Shown here: piece after piece, positions 1 to 5,123 of the stretch
Position numbering within the stretch: the first letter of the stretch is position 1
Layout: the number at the start of each line of letters is the position of its first letter
DNA from: Armatimonadota bacterium
Lineage (GTDB): Bacteria; Armatimonadota; Zipacnadia; Zipacnadales; UBA11051
DNA: 5,123 nucleotides
Assembly (NCBI GenBank): GCA_030612305.1
Contig: JAUWOG010000223.1
Location: 1-5,123, forward strand
Direction: 5' to 3'
Position numbers and translations under genes: made by a program
Notes under the pieces: model-generated
Told to the model about the DNA's origin: nothing
The model's database searches: none
What the model saw: only the letters and a program-made list of their open reading frames with translations

Positions 1-39
1 TCGGCCTTCCCACATCTTTATCTGCCCGAATGGCATCAT
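1..39 (-). CDS. 5' end of an unidentified gene leaving the left edge (possible cold-shock-domain protein)
   Basis: Thirteen open codons run off the left edge on the minus strand, starting with two consecutive ATG codons (39-37 and 36-34). The visible peptide is MMPFGQIKMWEGR. The call rests mainly on the very strong purine-rich ribosome binding site directly upstream (AGGAGG at 49-44), 4 nt before the first ATG and 7 nt before the second. The second ATG therefore has the better spacing. The pattern G-x-I-K-x-W followed by a basic residue resembles the first strand of a cold-shock domain, but 13 residues are too few to assign a family. The gene is divergent from the pfkB-type kinase and would share the intergenic region with it. 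That a gene starts here is fairly likely; the identity is a guess. Confidence 0.5.
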   Translation of the reverse strand, partial: MMPFGQIKMWEGR

Positions 40-50
40 CTCCCCTCCTC
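40..50 (-). promoter_or_regulatory. Strong Shine-Dalgarno of the left-edge gene
   Basis: On the minus strand the bases GAGGAGGGGAG immediately precede the tandem ATG codons. They contain a full AGGAGG match to the anti-Shine-Dalgarno. This is the strongest ribosome binding site in the window and fixes the start of the partial gene. A TTGACA hexamer lies just upstream (65-60, minus strand), but no -10 element stands at a suitable distance from it. Confidence 0.55.
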
Positions 51-171
51 TTTCCGGGCTGTCAATTGCCCTGTCTCATCACCCCTTACCTTCTCCGTAG
101 CAGGTCACACTCCCCTTCGCGCGGCCGCAGCCTCAAGTACCGGCCCATCGAATACATGCAGAGTGATGCCC

Positions 172-1182
172 ATGCACGACATCATCAGCGTTGGAACCGC
201 AACCGAGGACGTCTTCGTCGGCGCTCGCGACATGAAGCTCATCTCCGTCCGCGACGTGGATGCCGAGACGTCCTACATTGCTTTCGAACAGGGAGCCAAG
301 ATCCCAGTCTCCGACATCTTCATGGCCACCGGCGGCGGCGCGACGAACACTGCCGTGGGTTTCGCGCGCCTCGGCCTCGACAACGCCATCATCTGCAAGG
401 TCGGCGATGATGACGCGGCCGAACGCATACTCAGTAAGCTCCAGCGTGAACATGTGGACATCACCGGCGTGGTCAGCACACCCGACCATTCCACCGGCTA
501 CTCAGTGATCCTCACCTGCTTCACCGGCGATCGCACGGTCCTCGTTCACCGGGGCGCAAGCACTCACCTCCGCGAAGAGGACATTGACTGGGATGTACTC
601 GCCTCGGCGCGGTGGATATATCTCTCATCAATGTCGGGGGACAGCGCGCCGCTCTTCGAGAAGATCGCTCTTCACGCCCGTGACAATAGCGTCAAGCTGG
701 CGATAAATCCGGGCAGTGCCCAACTCCGCGCCGGCCTCTCCCGGCTCGGCCCTGCACTGCAGGCATCACACATCATATTCGTCAACAAGTCGGAAGCCTA
801 TCACCTGGCCGAGGTCGAACCCAGGCGCGGTAAGGCTGATGAAATGGAGGTCCTGCGCACTCTTCACGGAGCGGGGTGTGACATTGTCGTCATGACCGAC
901 GGACGCAACGCTACCGAAGCCTACAACGGGACCGCACACTACACGGTCCCGGTAATGGAGGTCGAAGAGAAGTCCACACTCGGCGCGGGCGACGCCTTCG
1001 CATCCGCGTGCACTGCTGCTCTCTTGCGCGGCATGACGCTGCGCGAGGCTCTCCGCGCAGGCACCATCAACGCTGCAAACGTCGTCCGCTACCTCGGCGC
1101 CAAACGCGGCCTGATGACATGGGACCAGCTACAGGACACCGTCGCGACCCATCCCCTCAAGCTCCCGGAACGCCACACCTGA
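172..1182 (+). CDS. PfkB/ribokinase-family carbohydrate (or nucleoside) kinase
   Basis: This gene encodes a cytosolic PfkB-superfamily kinase that should transfer phosphate from ATP to a hydroxyl of a sugar or nucleoside; the substrate cannot be read from sequence. Counting from the upstream GTG at 163 (339 aa), the N-terminal strand is DIISVG (6-11) and the first family signature is GGGATNTAVGFARLG (57-71). INPGS (181-185) and the FVNKSE stretch (206-211) match the usual NP and N-x-x-E positions. The anion-hole/catalytic motif is GAGDAF (274-279) with the catalytic aspartate at 277. The usual DTTGAGD is here STLGAGD, so the preceding Asp and Thr are replaced. Length is normal for the family. 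Three starts are possible: GTG 163, ATG 166 and ATG 172. I prefer ATG 172 because it puts Met two residues before the first beta-strand; none has a strong ribosome site. The gene converges on jag and is divergent from the left-edge gene, so it appears monocistronic here. Confidence 0.93.
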   Translation: MHDIISVGTATEDVFVGARDMKLISVRDVDAETSYIAFEQGAKIPVSDIFMATGGGATNTAVGFARLGLDNAIICKVGDDDAAERILSKLQREHVDITGVVSTPDHSTGYSVILTCFTGDRTVLVHRGASTHLREEDIDWDVLASARWIYLSSMSGDSAPLFEKIALHARDNSVKLAINPGSAQLRAGLSRLGPALQASHIIFVNKSEAYHLAEVEPRRGKADEMEVLRTLHGAGCDIVVMTDGRNATEAYNGTAHYTVPVMEVEEKSTLGAGDAFASACTAALLRGMTLREALRAGTINAANVVRYLGAKRGLMTWDQLQDTVATHPLKLPERHT

Positions 1183-1253
1183 CCCGACGACCCAGTGACC
1201 ACACACGCAACTCCCTCGGCGCTCCCCGACTGCAGCACTCCCCTACGCGCCGC

Positions 1254-2066
1254 CTACGTCCTCGGCGATATCACCAGGACGCGGCGTCTGCCCTCGCCCT
1301 CGCTGTAGGTTTCTACCTCCGGGTCGTCCCGCAGCGTCATGTGGATGATGCGGCGCTCGTAGGGATTCAGGTCCGGCAACACGACTTCCTGCTCGCTTTC
1401 CTTGGCCTCGGCGGCATACGAGCGCGCCATGTCCTCGGTCTCCTGCGTGTGGTGCTCGCGGTAGTTCTCCGCGTCCAGGACGACGCGTGCGCCGTCGTCC
1501 CTCCCCTTATTCGCAGCGATCGCCACGATCAACTGCAGGGCGTGGAGCGTCTCCCCATCTCGACCAATCAACATGCCCGGCTGGTCACCGCTGATCTCCA
1601 GCCCTATCTCCCTGTCCTCGACCCCTGTCACCTCTACACTGACATCGCCCACACCCATCAACTGCACGATATCTGAAGCCGCTTCCTGCGCCTTGGCGGC
1701 TATCTCAGCCAGCACTTCCTCGCGGTCCGCGGACAACTCCTCGGTTGCCTCTGGCACCGCTTCCTCGCTGACTTCCGCCGCCACTACTTCCGCCACAACT
1801 GCTTCCTCCGCCGCTTCTTCCTCCGCCTCAGGCGCTACCTCTTCTTCCGCGGTCTCGGCTGCGTTGTCCTCCTCCTCCGTCACTTCCTCCGTCTCAGCCC
1901 GAAGGGTCGCCCTCACGCAGTATTCGCCGCTCCGAAACAGGCCCGCAACGGCCCCGGGCCGCTTCAGTACCTTGAATTCGACTTCCTCCTCACCCACGCC
2001 GAGTTGCTCGACTGCCGCTCGCTTTGCCTCATCCAGCGTCTTGCCCGCCGCTTCAACAGATTTCAT
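1254..2066 (-). CDS. jag: Jag/KhpB (EloR) RNA-binding protein, SpoIIIJ-associated
   Basis: This 270-residue cytoplasmic protein has the three-part Jag layout. The Jag-N domain (about 1-56) carries the family pattern of a short helix-rich start, EVEFKVLKRP and GLFRSGEYCVRA. A strongly acidic Ala/Glu/Val-rich linker covers about 58-115. The KH domain (about 118-195) has its GxxG loop as GRDG at 168-171, and the C-terminal R3H domain has R-x3-H as R238 to H242. KH and R3H domains bind single-stranded RNA. In Gram-positive bacteria Jag/KhpB pairs with KhpA and affects cell elongation and division; that role here is by homology only. The ATG start has a good AAAAGGA ribosome site 8 nt upstream. 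The gene is last in the rnpA-yidD-yidC-jag order, 88 nt after yidC. The linker is longer than in short homologues and low in complexity. Confidence 0.95.
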   Translation of the reverse strand: MKSVEAAGKTLDEAKRAAVEQLGVGEEEVEFKVLKRPGAVAGLFRSGEYCVRATLRAETEEVTEEEDNAAETAEEEVAPEAEEEAAEEAVVAEVVAAEVSEEAVPEATEELSADREEVLAEIAAKAQEAASDIVQLMGVGDVSVEVTGVEDREIGLEISGDQPGMLIGRDGETLHALQLIVAIAANKGRDDGARVVLDAENYREHHTQETEDMARSYAAEAKESEQEVVLPDLNPYERRIIHMTLRDDPEVETYSEGEGRRRVLVISPRT

Positions 2067-2074
2067 CTCACATG

Positions 2075-2081
2075 TCCTTTT
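2075..2081 (-). promoter_or_regulatory. Ribosome binding site of jag
   Basis: AAAAGGA on the minus strand lies 8 nt before the ATG at 2066. It decides this start; the overlapping ATG just upstream (in ACATGTGAG) is followed at once by TGA. Confidence 0.6.
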
Positions 2082-2114
2082 CGCGTGTCTATGTTGAGTA
2101 GCTTGCAGGCCTTG

Positions 2115-2140
2115 CGGCGGGCCGATTGGCCCTCTCGCCG
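2115..2140. other. Hairpin in the yidC-jag gap
   Basis: A perfect 5-bp stem GGGCC/GGCCC (2119-2123 and 2128-2132) encloses a 4-nt loop. It can be extended by four outer pairs (2115-2118 with 2137-2140) across a 4-nt bulge. It has no following U-tract on either strand, so it is not a classical intrinsic terminator. It could be an mRNA processing or stability element between yidC and jag, or chance in GC-rich DNA. Confidence 0.3.
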
Positions 2141-2154
2141 ACCCTCAAAGCTAC

Positions 2155-3951
2155 CTACGATTTATTGCTCTTCGAGCCGCTCTTGTCCGCTTTCCGCGTC
2201 TTCTTCCCCGCCTTTTCCGCCTTCACTTCCGCATAGCTCTTGCGTGTCCCCTGTCCGTCGTCCCCGCTCGCATCGCCTTGCTCCTCTTTCTTGCCCAGCA
2301 TGTTCACCATGCCCGCAACGAAGCCCTTACCACCCTTCTTCGCCACCGGCACCGGCGCATCGCCCGCGGCAGGGGCCCGCGTGTTGTACAGGTGCTGCTC
2401 GAGGAAATAGATCACATTGCTGGCCAGCCAGTACAGAATGAACGCCGCCGGGAAGGTCTGGAAGAAGAAGAAGAACATCACCGGCATCATGTACGTCATC
2501 ATCTGCTGTTGCTGCGCCTGTTGCGGGTTCATCGCCGCCGTCGGCTGCATCTTCTGCGTCAGCTTCTGGAAGAAGATCATGCTGATCGTGTACGCCACCA
2601 GCAGGATCATATCCGGCCCGGCCAGATTCTCCACCCAGAAGAACCGCGCTCCGTCGAATTGCCAGATATAGGCCCGAATCCCCCGGTACAACATTATCAG
2701 AATCGGGAACTGAACCAGCATCGGCAGGCAGCCACCAAGCGGATTCACACCGTGGCTCTGGCACAGCTTCCAGAACTCCTCCTGGAACTTCTGCTTGTCA
2801 TCTACGTGCTTCGCCTGCAGCGCCTTGATCTGCGGCTGCAGGTTCTGCATCGCACGCGCTGAGTCCAACTGCTTCCGCGTCAGCGGCAGGATCATCAGAC
2901 GCACGACGACGGCCATGAGGATGACGCCCAGAGCCAGATTCCCCATCGCCACCCTCACGAAGAAATCAACCACCCGGTACCAGAAGCTGTCTTTGTTCAG
3001 AGCGTCCAGGACCGGGCCGATTGTCGCACGCAGCGGCCTCTGCTCCCATTTCCCAGTCGCTGCGCTAGCTGCGTCCACCGGCTCCCACGTTACGTACCCG
3101 TTGTCACCATTCTTACACAGCGTCCCGAACTGGTTCCAGATGTGGTTGTACAGCTTCTTCCCCCGCGCACTATCGTCAAGCTCGGCTATAGTCAGACGCG
3201 CGGCCCGCTCCAACGCGAAACCGCTGTACACCGACTTCGACGCATGGGCCGCGTTCCCAGCCGCCTCGTAATTATCCACCGCCTCCTCGTACTCGCCCTC
3301 CATCTCATTGATGCGGGCAAGACGCAGCAGCGTCAGCCACCCGCTCACCTCCAGCTTGGTCGCGTGGATGCCCGGTTCCGGCATATCCCCGGCACCCTCG
3401 GCAAGTCCCACCACCAACGCCGGCACCCCTGCCAGAGCCACATCCCCGAACCCGCGCGGCTTCACTCCCCCGCCCAGGCTTATCACCAACTCCCCCTCGC
3501 CGGCATACAGCTTCCCGCCACCATCCTCATCCGCAGTGTACAGACCCACGACCGTCACCGTCTCGCCCTGCAAGTCCCCCAGGTTCTCCACTATCCCGTC
3601 AACCGTTATGTTGAGCACTCCGTTCGACCCGCCGAATATGTTCTTCAGCCACGCCATAGCGCCGCCCTTTTTCTTCGGCTGGTGTTCCAGAGCCCATTCC
3701 GCCATCTCTTCCAACTGCTTGGCCTGCTCGCCAAGCTCGACATCGGTGGCGATGGTCAGCTCCGGCGGCAGGCCCTCCTGGAACCTGATTCCCGCTCCGC
3801 TATCTCCGCCCGCCTCCTGGGAGGCACACGGAAGCACCGGTCCCAACAGGCACCATGCCACCAGCAGACAAAGGGGGACTACATCGAAGGCATATCTACG
3901 AGATGTGAGGGTCACTATCGCTTGATTTCTCCGTCGGTTCAGGTGCGTCAT
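2155..3951 (-). CDS. yidC: YidC/Oxa1-family membrane protein insertase with an unusual N-terminal extension
   Basis: YidC inserts and folds membrane proteins, alone or with the Sec translocon. Numbered from ATG 3951 (598 aa), a basic N-region is followed by a hydrophobic signal or anchor segment (about 20-44). Next come a beta-rich region (about 110-206), a helical TPR-like stretch (about 205-274) and the Oxa1 core. Core membrane segments lie at about 328-357, 409-428, 448-464 and 484-517, the last long enough for two. The conserved hydrophilic-groove arginine is R351, in VVVRLMILPLT. GGCLPMLVQFPI and the MPVMFFFFFQTFPAAFILYW stretch match family signatures. The Lys-rich tail (518-598) suits ribosome contact. 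The extracytoplasmic part does not look like the E. coli P1 domain. Three starts are possible: ATG 3999, ATG 3951 and GTG 3915. All overlap yidD (by 104, 56 or 20 nt) and none has a strong ribosome site. GTG 3915 gives the most classical signal peptide, so the start is uncertain by about 28 codons. Confidence 0.95.
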   Translation of the reverse strand: MTHLNRRRNQAIVTLTSRRYAFDVVPLCLLVAWCLLGPVLPCASQEAGGDSGAGIRFQEGLPPELTIATDVELGEQAKQLEEMAEWALEHQPKKKGGAMAWLKNIFGGSNGVLNITVDGIVENLGDLQGETVTVVGLYTADEDGGGKLYAGEGELVISLGGGVKPRGFGDVALAGVPALVVGLAEGAGDMPEPGIHATKLEVSGWLTLLRLARINEMEGEYEEAVDNYEAAGNAAHASKSVYSGFALERAARLTIAELDDSARGKKLYNHIWNQFGTLCKNGDNGYVTWEPVDAASAATGKWEQRPLRATIGPVLDALNKDSFWYRVVDFFVRVAMGNLALGVILMAVVVRLMILPLTRKQLDSARAMQNLQPQIKALQAKHVDDKQKFQEEFWKLCQSHGVNPLGGCLPMLVQFPILIMLYRGIRAYIWQFDGARFFWVENLAGPDMILLVAYTISMIFFQKLTQKMQPTAAMNPQQAQQQQMMTYMMPVMFFFFFQTFPAAFILYWLASNVIYFLEQHLYNTRAPAAGDAPVPVAKKGGKGFVAGMVNMLGKKEEQGDASGDDGQGTRKSYAEVKAEKAGKKTRKADKSGSKSNKS

Positions 3952-4195
3952 TATCCGCAGCGGCTTCTGCGTCGGCGGTATCTCCCACAACGGGGTCATA
4001 ACCGCCCGGGCTGAATGGATGACACCGGCATATTCGCCGGCATCCCATTACCAGTCCGCGCCAGAAGCCGTGTATCGTCAGCGCTCTGACCGTGTATTCA
4101 GAACAGGTGGGTGTGAAACGGCACGTTCTCGGCAGCACGCGCGACAGCGTGCGCTGGTACAGCCGTATCAACCATATCAACGCTCGCGCGCACAT
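3896..4195 (-). CDS. yidD: YidD, membrane protein insertion efficiency factor
   Basis: This 99-residue protein is a clear YidD, a small membrane-associated protein that helps YidC-dependent insertion. An N-terminal amphipathic helix (about 3-20) precedes the conserved motif block CRFTPTCSEYTVRAL (25-39). HGFWRG (42-47) and RCHPFSPGGYDPV (57-69) follow. Family-typical cysteines C25, C31 and C58 are present, with extra cysteines at C52 and C56 in GCRRIC. Beyond the domain (from about residue 71) is an acidic tail of about 28 residues, and its last codons are overlapped by the yidC start. The ATG at 4195 is 9 nt after the rnpA stop. The only ribosome-site candidate is the weak GTGAG inside the tandem duplication. 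Translational coupling with rnpA and yidC is likely from the tight spacing. Confidence 0.95.
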   Translation of the reverse strand: MCARALIWLIRLYQRTLSRVLPRTCRFTPTCSEYTVRALTIHGFWRGLVMGCRRICRCHPFSPGGYDPVVGDTADAEAAADNDAPEPTEKSSDSDPHIS

Positions 4196-4219
4196 GGATG
4201 CTCACTATGGATGCTCACT
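4194..4219. repeat. Perfect 13-bp tandem duplication at the rnpA-yidD junction
   Basis: The unit ATGGATGCTCACT (plus strand) occurs twice back to back, at 4194-4206 and 4207-4219. On the coding (minus) strand the copies span the last rnpA codons, its TAG stop (4207-4205) and the bases leading into the yidD ATG (4195-4193). Thirteen is not a multiple of three, so the duplication changed the reading frame at the end of rnpA. Confidence 0.9.
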
Positions 4220-4567
4220 ACTGCAATCGGAGCTCACAAGGCCGGCCTTGCGCAACAGCTCCGCCAACTGCCCATGCAACTGCCGGTATCCGGCCTCTGC
4301 CGCCCCCGCTCGCGCAATCACCACTACGTCGGCCTCGCCCACTGCCTCCCCCAGCAACTCCGAAGCTGCCGCTCGCAGGCGCCTCTTGACCTTATTCCGG
4401 ACTACTGCCTTGCCAACCCGTTTCCCTACCACAAATCCCACACGAATTGCGCCCGGCTCCCCCGGCCCACACACCACTGCACTCAGATACCGGGACCCGA
4501 ACCTGCGTCCCTCTGCAAATACCCGCCGGAAATCTCTCTCGAGGTGAACCCTGGGGACTTTGCTCAA
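4205..4567 (-). CDS. rnpA: Ribonuclease P protein component (RnpA)
   Basis: RnpA binds the RNase P RNA and helps it remove 5' leaders from pre-tRNAs. The 120 residues fit the family. They show the N-terminal L-x-x-x-x-DF-x-x-VF-x-x-G-x-R pattern (9-21) and RVGFVVGKRVGKAV (42-55). The RNR signature follows as RNKVKRRLR (57-65). A VVVIAR strand (81-86) and a C-terminal helix complete the fold. The start must be TTG 4567: an in-frame TGA lies 9 codons upstream with no ATG or GTG between. A weak AGG (minus strand) stands 6 nt before the TTG. It is the first gene of the cluster and sits just downstream of a good promoter; rpmH, usually its upstream neighbour, is absent. The stop codon lies in a 13-bp tandem duplication. 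Confidence 0.95.
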   Translation of the reverse strand: MSKVPRVHLERDFRRVFAEGRRFGSRYLSAVVCGPGEPGAIRVGFVVGKRVGKAVVRNKVKRRLRAAASELLGEAVGEADVVVIARAGAAEAGYRQLHGQLAELLRKAGLVSSDCSSEHP

Positions 4568-4612
4568 CTCGCGCCTACCGTCTCTGCCGCTTCACCACAA
4601 AACGACCGGATA

Positions 4613-4641
4613 AGTATAGCACACCGCCGCCCCTTGAGCAA
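4613..4641 (-). promoter_or_regulatory. Sigma70-type promoter of the rnpA-yidD-yidC-jag cluster
   Basis: On the minus strand, -35 TTGCTC (4641-4636) and -10 TATACT (4618-4613) are separated by exactly 17 nt. The -10 matches consensus at five of six positions and the -35 at three of six. Transcription would start near 4606, giving a 5' leader of about 39 nt before the TTG start of rnpA. This fits rnpA as first gene of the operon without rpmH. Confidence 0.62.
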
Positions 4642-4689
4642 ACGCCTATGCCCTTGCTGCACCATCGAAAATCGTGACGGTATCACTCA

Positions 4690-4731
4690 CTTGCCCTTGG
4701 CGTACAGCCGTTTGCCGTTGCCCAGGGCAAG
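4690..4731. repeat. Imperfect inverted repeat (11-nt arms, 20-nt spacer)
   Basis: The arms CTTGCCCTTGG (4690-4700) and CCCAGGGCAAG (4721-4731) pair at 10 of 11 positions. The spacer contains a short internal repeat of the GCCGTT(T/G) type. This is the left end of a repeat-dense block. A hairpin is possible on either strand, and no U-tract follows it. Confidence 0.55.
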
Positions 4732-4761
4732 CTTTGCTTGCGCCCAAGCTTTGCTTGCGCC
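4728..4761. repeat. Perfect 17-bp tandem duplication containing a palindrome
   Basis: The unit CAAGCTTTGCTTGCGCC occurs at 4728-4744 and again at 4745-4761. Each unit carries an inverted repeat around TTT (GCAAGC/GCTTGC in the first copy, one pair shorter in the second). A period of 17 argues against a conserved coding role. Confidence 0.85.
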
Positions 4762-4772
4762 GTCGTTTGGAG

Positions 4773-4792
4773 GACAGGCGTCCTCGCCTGTC
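4773..4792. repeat. Perfect 8-bp-stem hairpin
   Basis: GACAGGCG (4773-4780), loop TCCT, CGCCTGTC (4785-4792) form a perfect 8-bp stem with a 4-nt loop. An alternative shorter stem AGGAC/GTCCT (4771-4775 and 4780-4784) overlaps it. It lies about 90 nt downstream of the right-edge gene and could end or stabilise that transcript, but it has no U-tract. It also looks like a REP-type intergenic palindrome. Confidence 0.6.
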
Positions 4793-4814
4793 AATGCCGT
4801 TAATCAATGCCGTT
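4791..4814. repeat. 11-nt direct repeat
   Basis: TCAATGCCGTT occurs at 4791-4801 and 4804-4814, a period of 13 nt with a 2-nt spacer. It adjoins the 8-bp-stem hairpin and closes the repeat-dense block. Confidence 0.7.
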
Positions 4815-4883
4815 GGCGTGTCCCGTTCGAGGGGCGGCTGCCGCTTCACTTCCTGCAACATCATCACGATTTTAGATGCTGCC

Positions 4884-5120
4884 TCATTCGGCTCCCGTCA
4901 GACCACCCGCAAGCTGCGCCCTGATGTACAGCGACGAGATAGTCGCCCCTATCATCATATGCAGAACCAATACCCCGAACGCCTTCAACATACTCGTGCG
5001 AAGAGACATCTGCAGCGCCGACACAGCCAACACCAGCCCACCCGCTGCAACCAGCACAATCCCTTTCGTCCCGCTCTCCTGCACCCCGTTCAGCGCATAG
5101 CCCACGCCGGTAGTGACCAT
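4884..5120 (-). CDS. Small membrane protein of unknown function (possibly 5'-partial)
   Basis: The 78 visible residues do not match a family I recognise. Two hydrophobic segments are clear: about 20-38 (GIVLVAAGGLVLAVSALQM) and about 45-67 (MLKAFGVLVLHMMIGATISS and beyond). A short polar turn with one Arg and one Lys (SLRTSMLK) joins them. The first 19 residues are Gly/Thr/Asn-rich, and the tail ends in LAGGLTGAE. The first possible start, ATG 5120, is only 3 nt from the window edge and the codon before it is not a stop. The true start and ribosome site may therefore lie outside, with further membrane segments. It is co-directional with rnpA but 316 nt away, and rnpA has its own promoter, so it is probably a separate unit. 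Confidence 0.6.
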   Translation of the reverse strand: MVTTGVGYALNGVQESGTKGIVLVAAGGLVLAVSALQMSLRTSMLKAFGVLVLHMMIGATISSLYIRAQLAGGLTGAE

Positions 5121-5123
5121 CGA

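Larger units (their letters stand above)
4568..4883. other. Gene-free interval upstream of rnpA: promoter plus palindrome/repeat cluster
   Basis: This 316-bp interval lies between the right-edge membrane gene and rnpA. I read all three minus-strand frames for ribosomal protein L34, the usual neighbour, and found none. The one reading frame across it (minus strand, 4867-4646) runs through tandem repeats and palindromes, has no recognisable domain and is not credible. The interval holds the rnpA promoter (4613-4641) and repeat structures from 4690 to 4814. I saw no full DnaA box; the nearest match, TTATCCGGT in the -10/start region, is partial. Confidence 0.6.

Noticed and set aside
43..65. Minus-strand TTGACA (65-60) as -35 of the left-edge gene
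   Set aside because: The -10 position 17 nt downstream falls on the ribosome site and start codon and reads GAGATG, so no usable promoter is formed.
1183..1253. Possible bidirectional terminator between the kinase and jag
   Set aside because: I found no stable stem-loop with a U-tract in this convergent 71-bp gap.
1573..2097. Ser/Thr/Ala-rich plus-strand open frame opposite jag
   Set aside because: The Ser-rich composition is the reverse complement of the Glu/Ala-rich Jag linker, so it is a mirror artefact.
2459..2477. GAA-repeat tract (plus strand) as a phase-variable microsatellite
   Set aside because: It encodes the run of Phe in the last YidC membrane segments, where hydrophobic runs are expected. 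Unit changes would be in frame, and five units are too few to argue for phase variation.
3820..3860. Possible lipoprotein lipobox at the YidC N-terminus (LLGPVLPC)
   Set aside because: The residue before the cysteine is Pro, which is not accepted in lipoboxes, so an ordinary signal peptide or anchor is more likely.
3142..4014. Long plus-strand open frame (290 codons) opposite yidC
   Set aside because: It lies antisense to a confidently identified yidC/yidD. Its product is rich in His, Arg, Pro and Gln, typical of a GC-rich antisense shadow, and has no family motif.
4646..4867. Minus-strand frame of 73 codons with an SSKRRRKQ basic stretch, considered as a degenerate rpmH
   Set aside because: Its length and basic character hint at L34, but none of the L34 motifs (KRTYQP-like start, HGFR, GRxxLxxRR) is present and most of it is tandem repeat.
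4019..4924. Plus-strand open frame of 301 codons across yidD, rnpA and the repeat region
   Set aside because: It is opposite two conserved genes and runs through palindromic repeats. It has no recognisable domain and no ribosome site.

Overview
This is a GC-rich bacterial chromosomal window. Its core is the conserved minus-strand cluster rnpA-yidD-yidC-jag, transcribed from about 4610 leftward to 1254. The cluster normally lies near the replication origin and links RNase P, membrane-protein insertion and the RNA-binding protein Jag/KhpB. A Jag homologue, a YidC whose N-terminal part is unlike the proteobacterial periplasmic domain, and high GC content suggest a non-proteobacterial lineage. 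An Armatimonadota-like or related Terrabacteria genome is my guess. This is inference only; no 16S rRNA or other strong taxonomic marker is present.

Layout from left to right. Positions 1-39 hold the first 13 codons of a minus-strand gene leaving the window; it has a very strong Shine-Dalgarno and a weak resemblance to a cold-shock domain start. A divergent intergenic region of about 130 bp separates it from a plus-strand PfkB-family sugar/nucleoside kinase (172-1182). A 71-bp convergent gap with no clear terminator follows. Then come the minus-strand genes jag/khpB (1254-2066), yidC (2155-about 3951), yidD (3896-4195, overlapping yidC) and rnpA (4205-4567). A sigma70-like promoter (-10 TATACT, 17-nt spacer) sits just upstream of rnpA. 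The 316-bp gap 4568-4883 holds this promoter and a cluster of palindromes and tandem repeats, but no rpmH, which usually precedes rnpA. At the right edge (4884-5120) is a small minus-strand membrane protein of unknown function, possibly incomplete at its 5' end.

The operon genes fit together. RnpA is the protein subunit of RNase P. YidD assists YidC in inserting membrane proteins. YidC is the insertase. Jag is an RNA-binding KH/R3H protein co-encoded with YidC in many bacteria. Most unusual are the YidC N-terminal half (signal peptide, a beta-rich OB-like region and a helical TPR-like region before the Oxa1 core), the 13-bp tandem duplication that sets the rnpA stop and yidD start, and the repeat-filled rpmH-less region upstream of rnpA.
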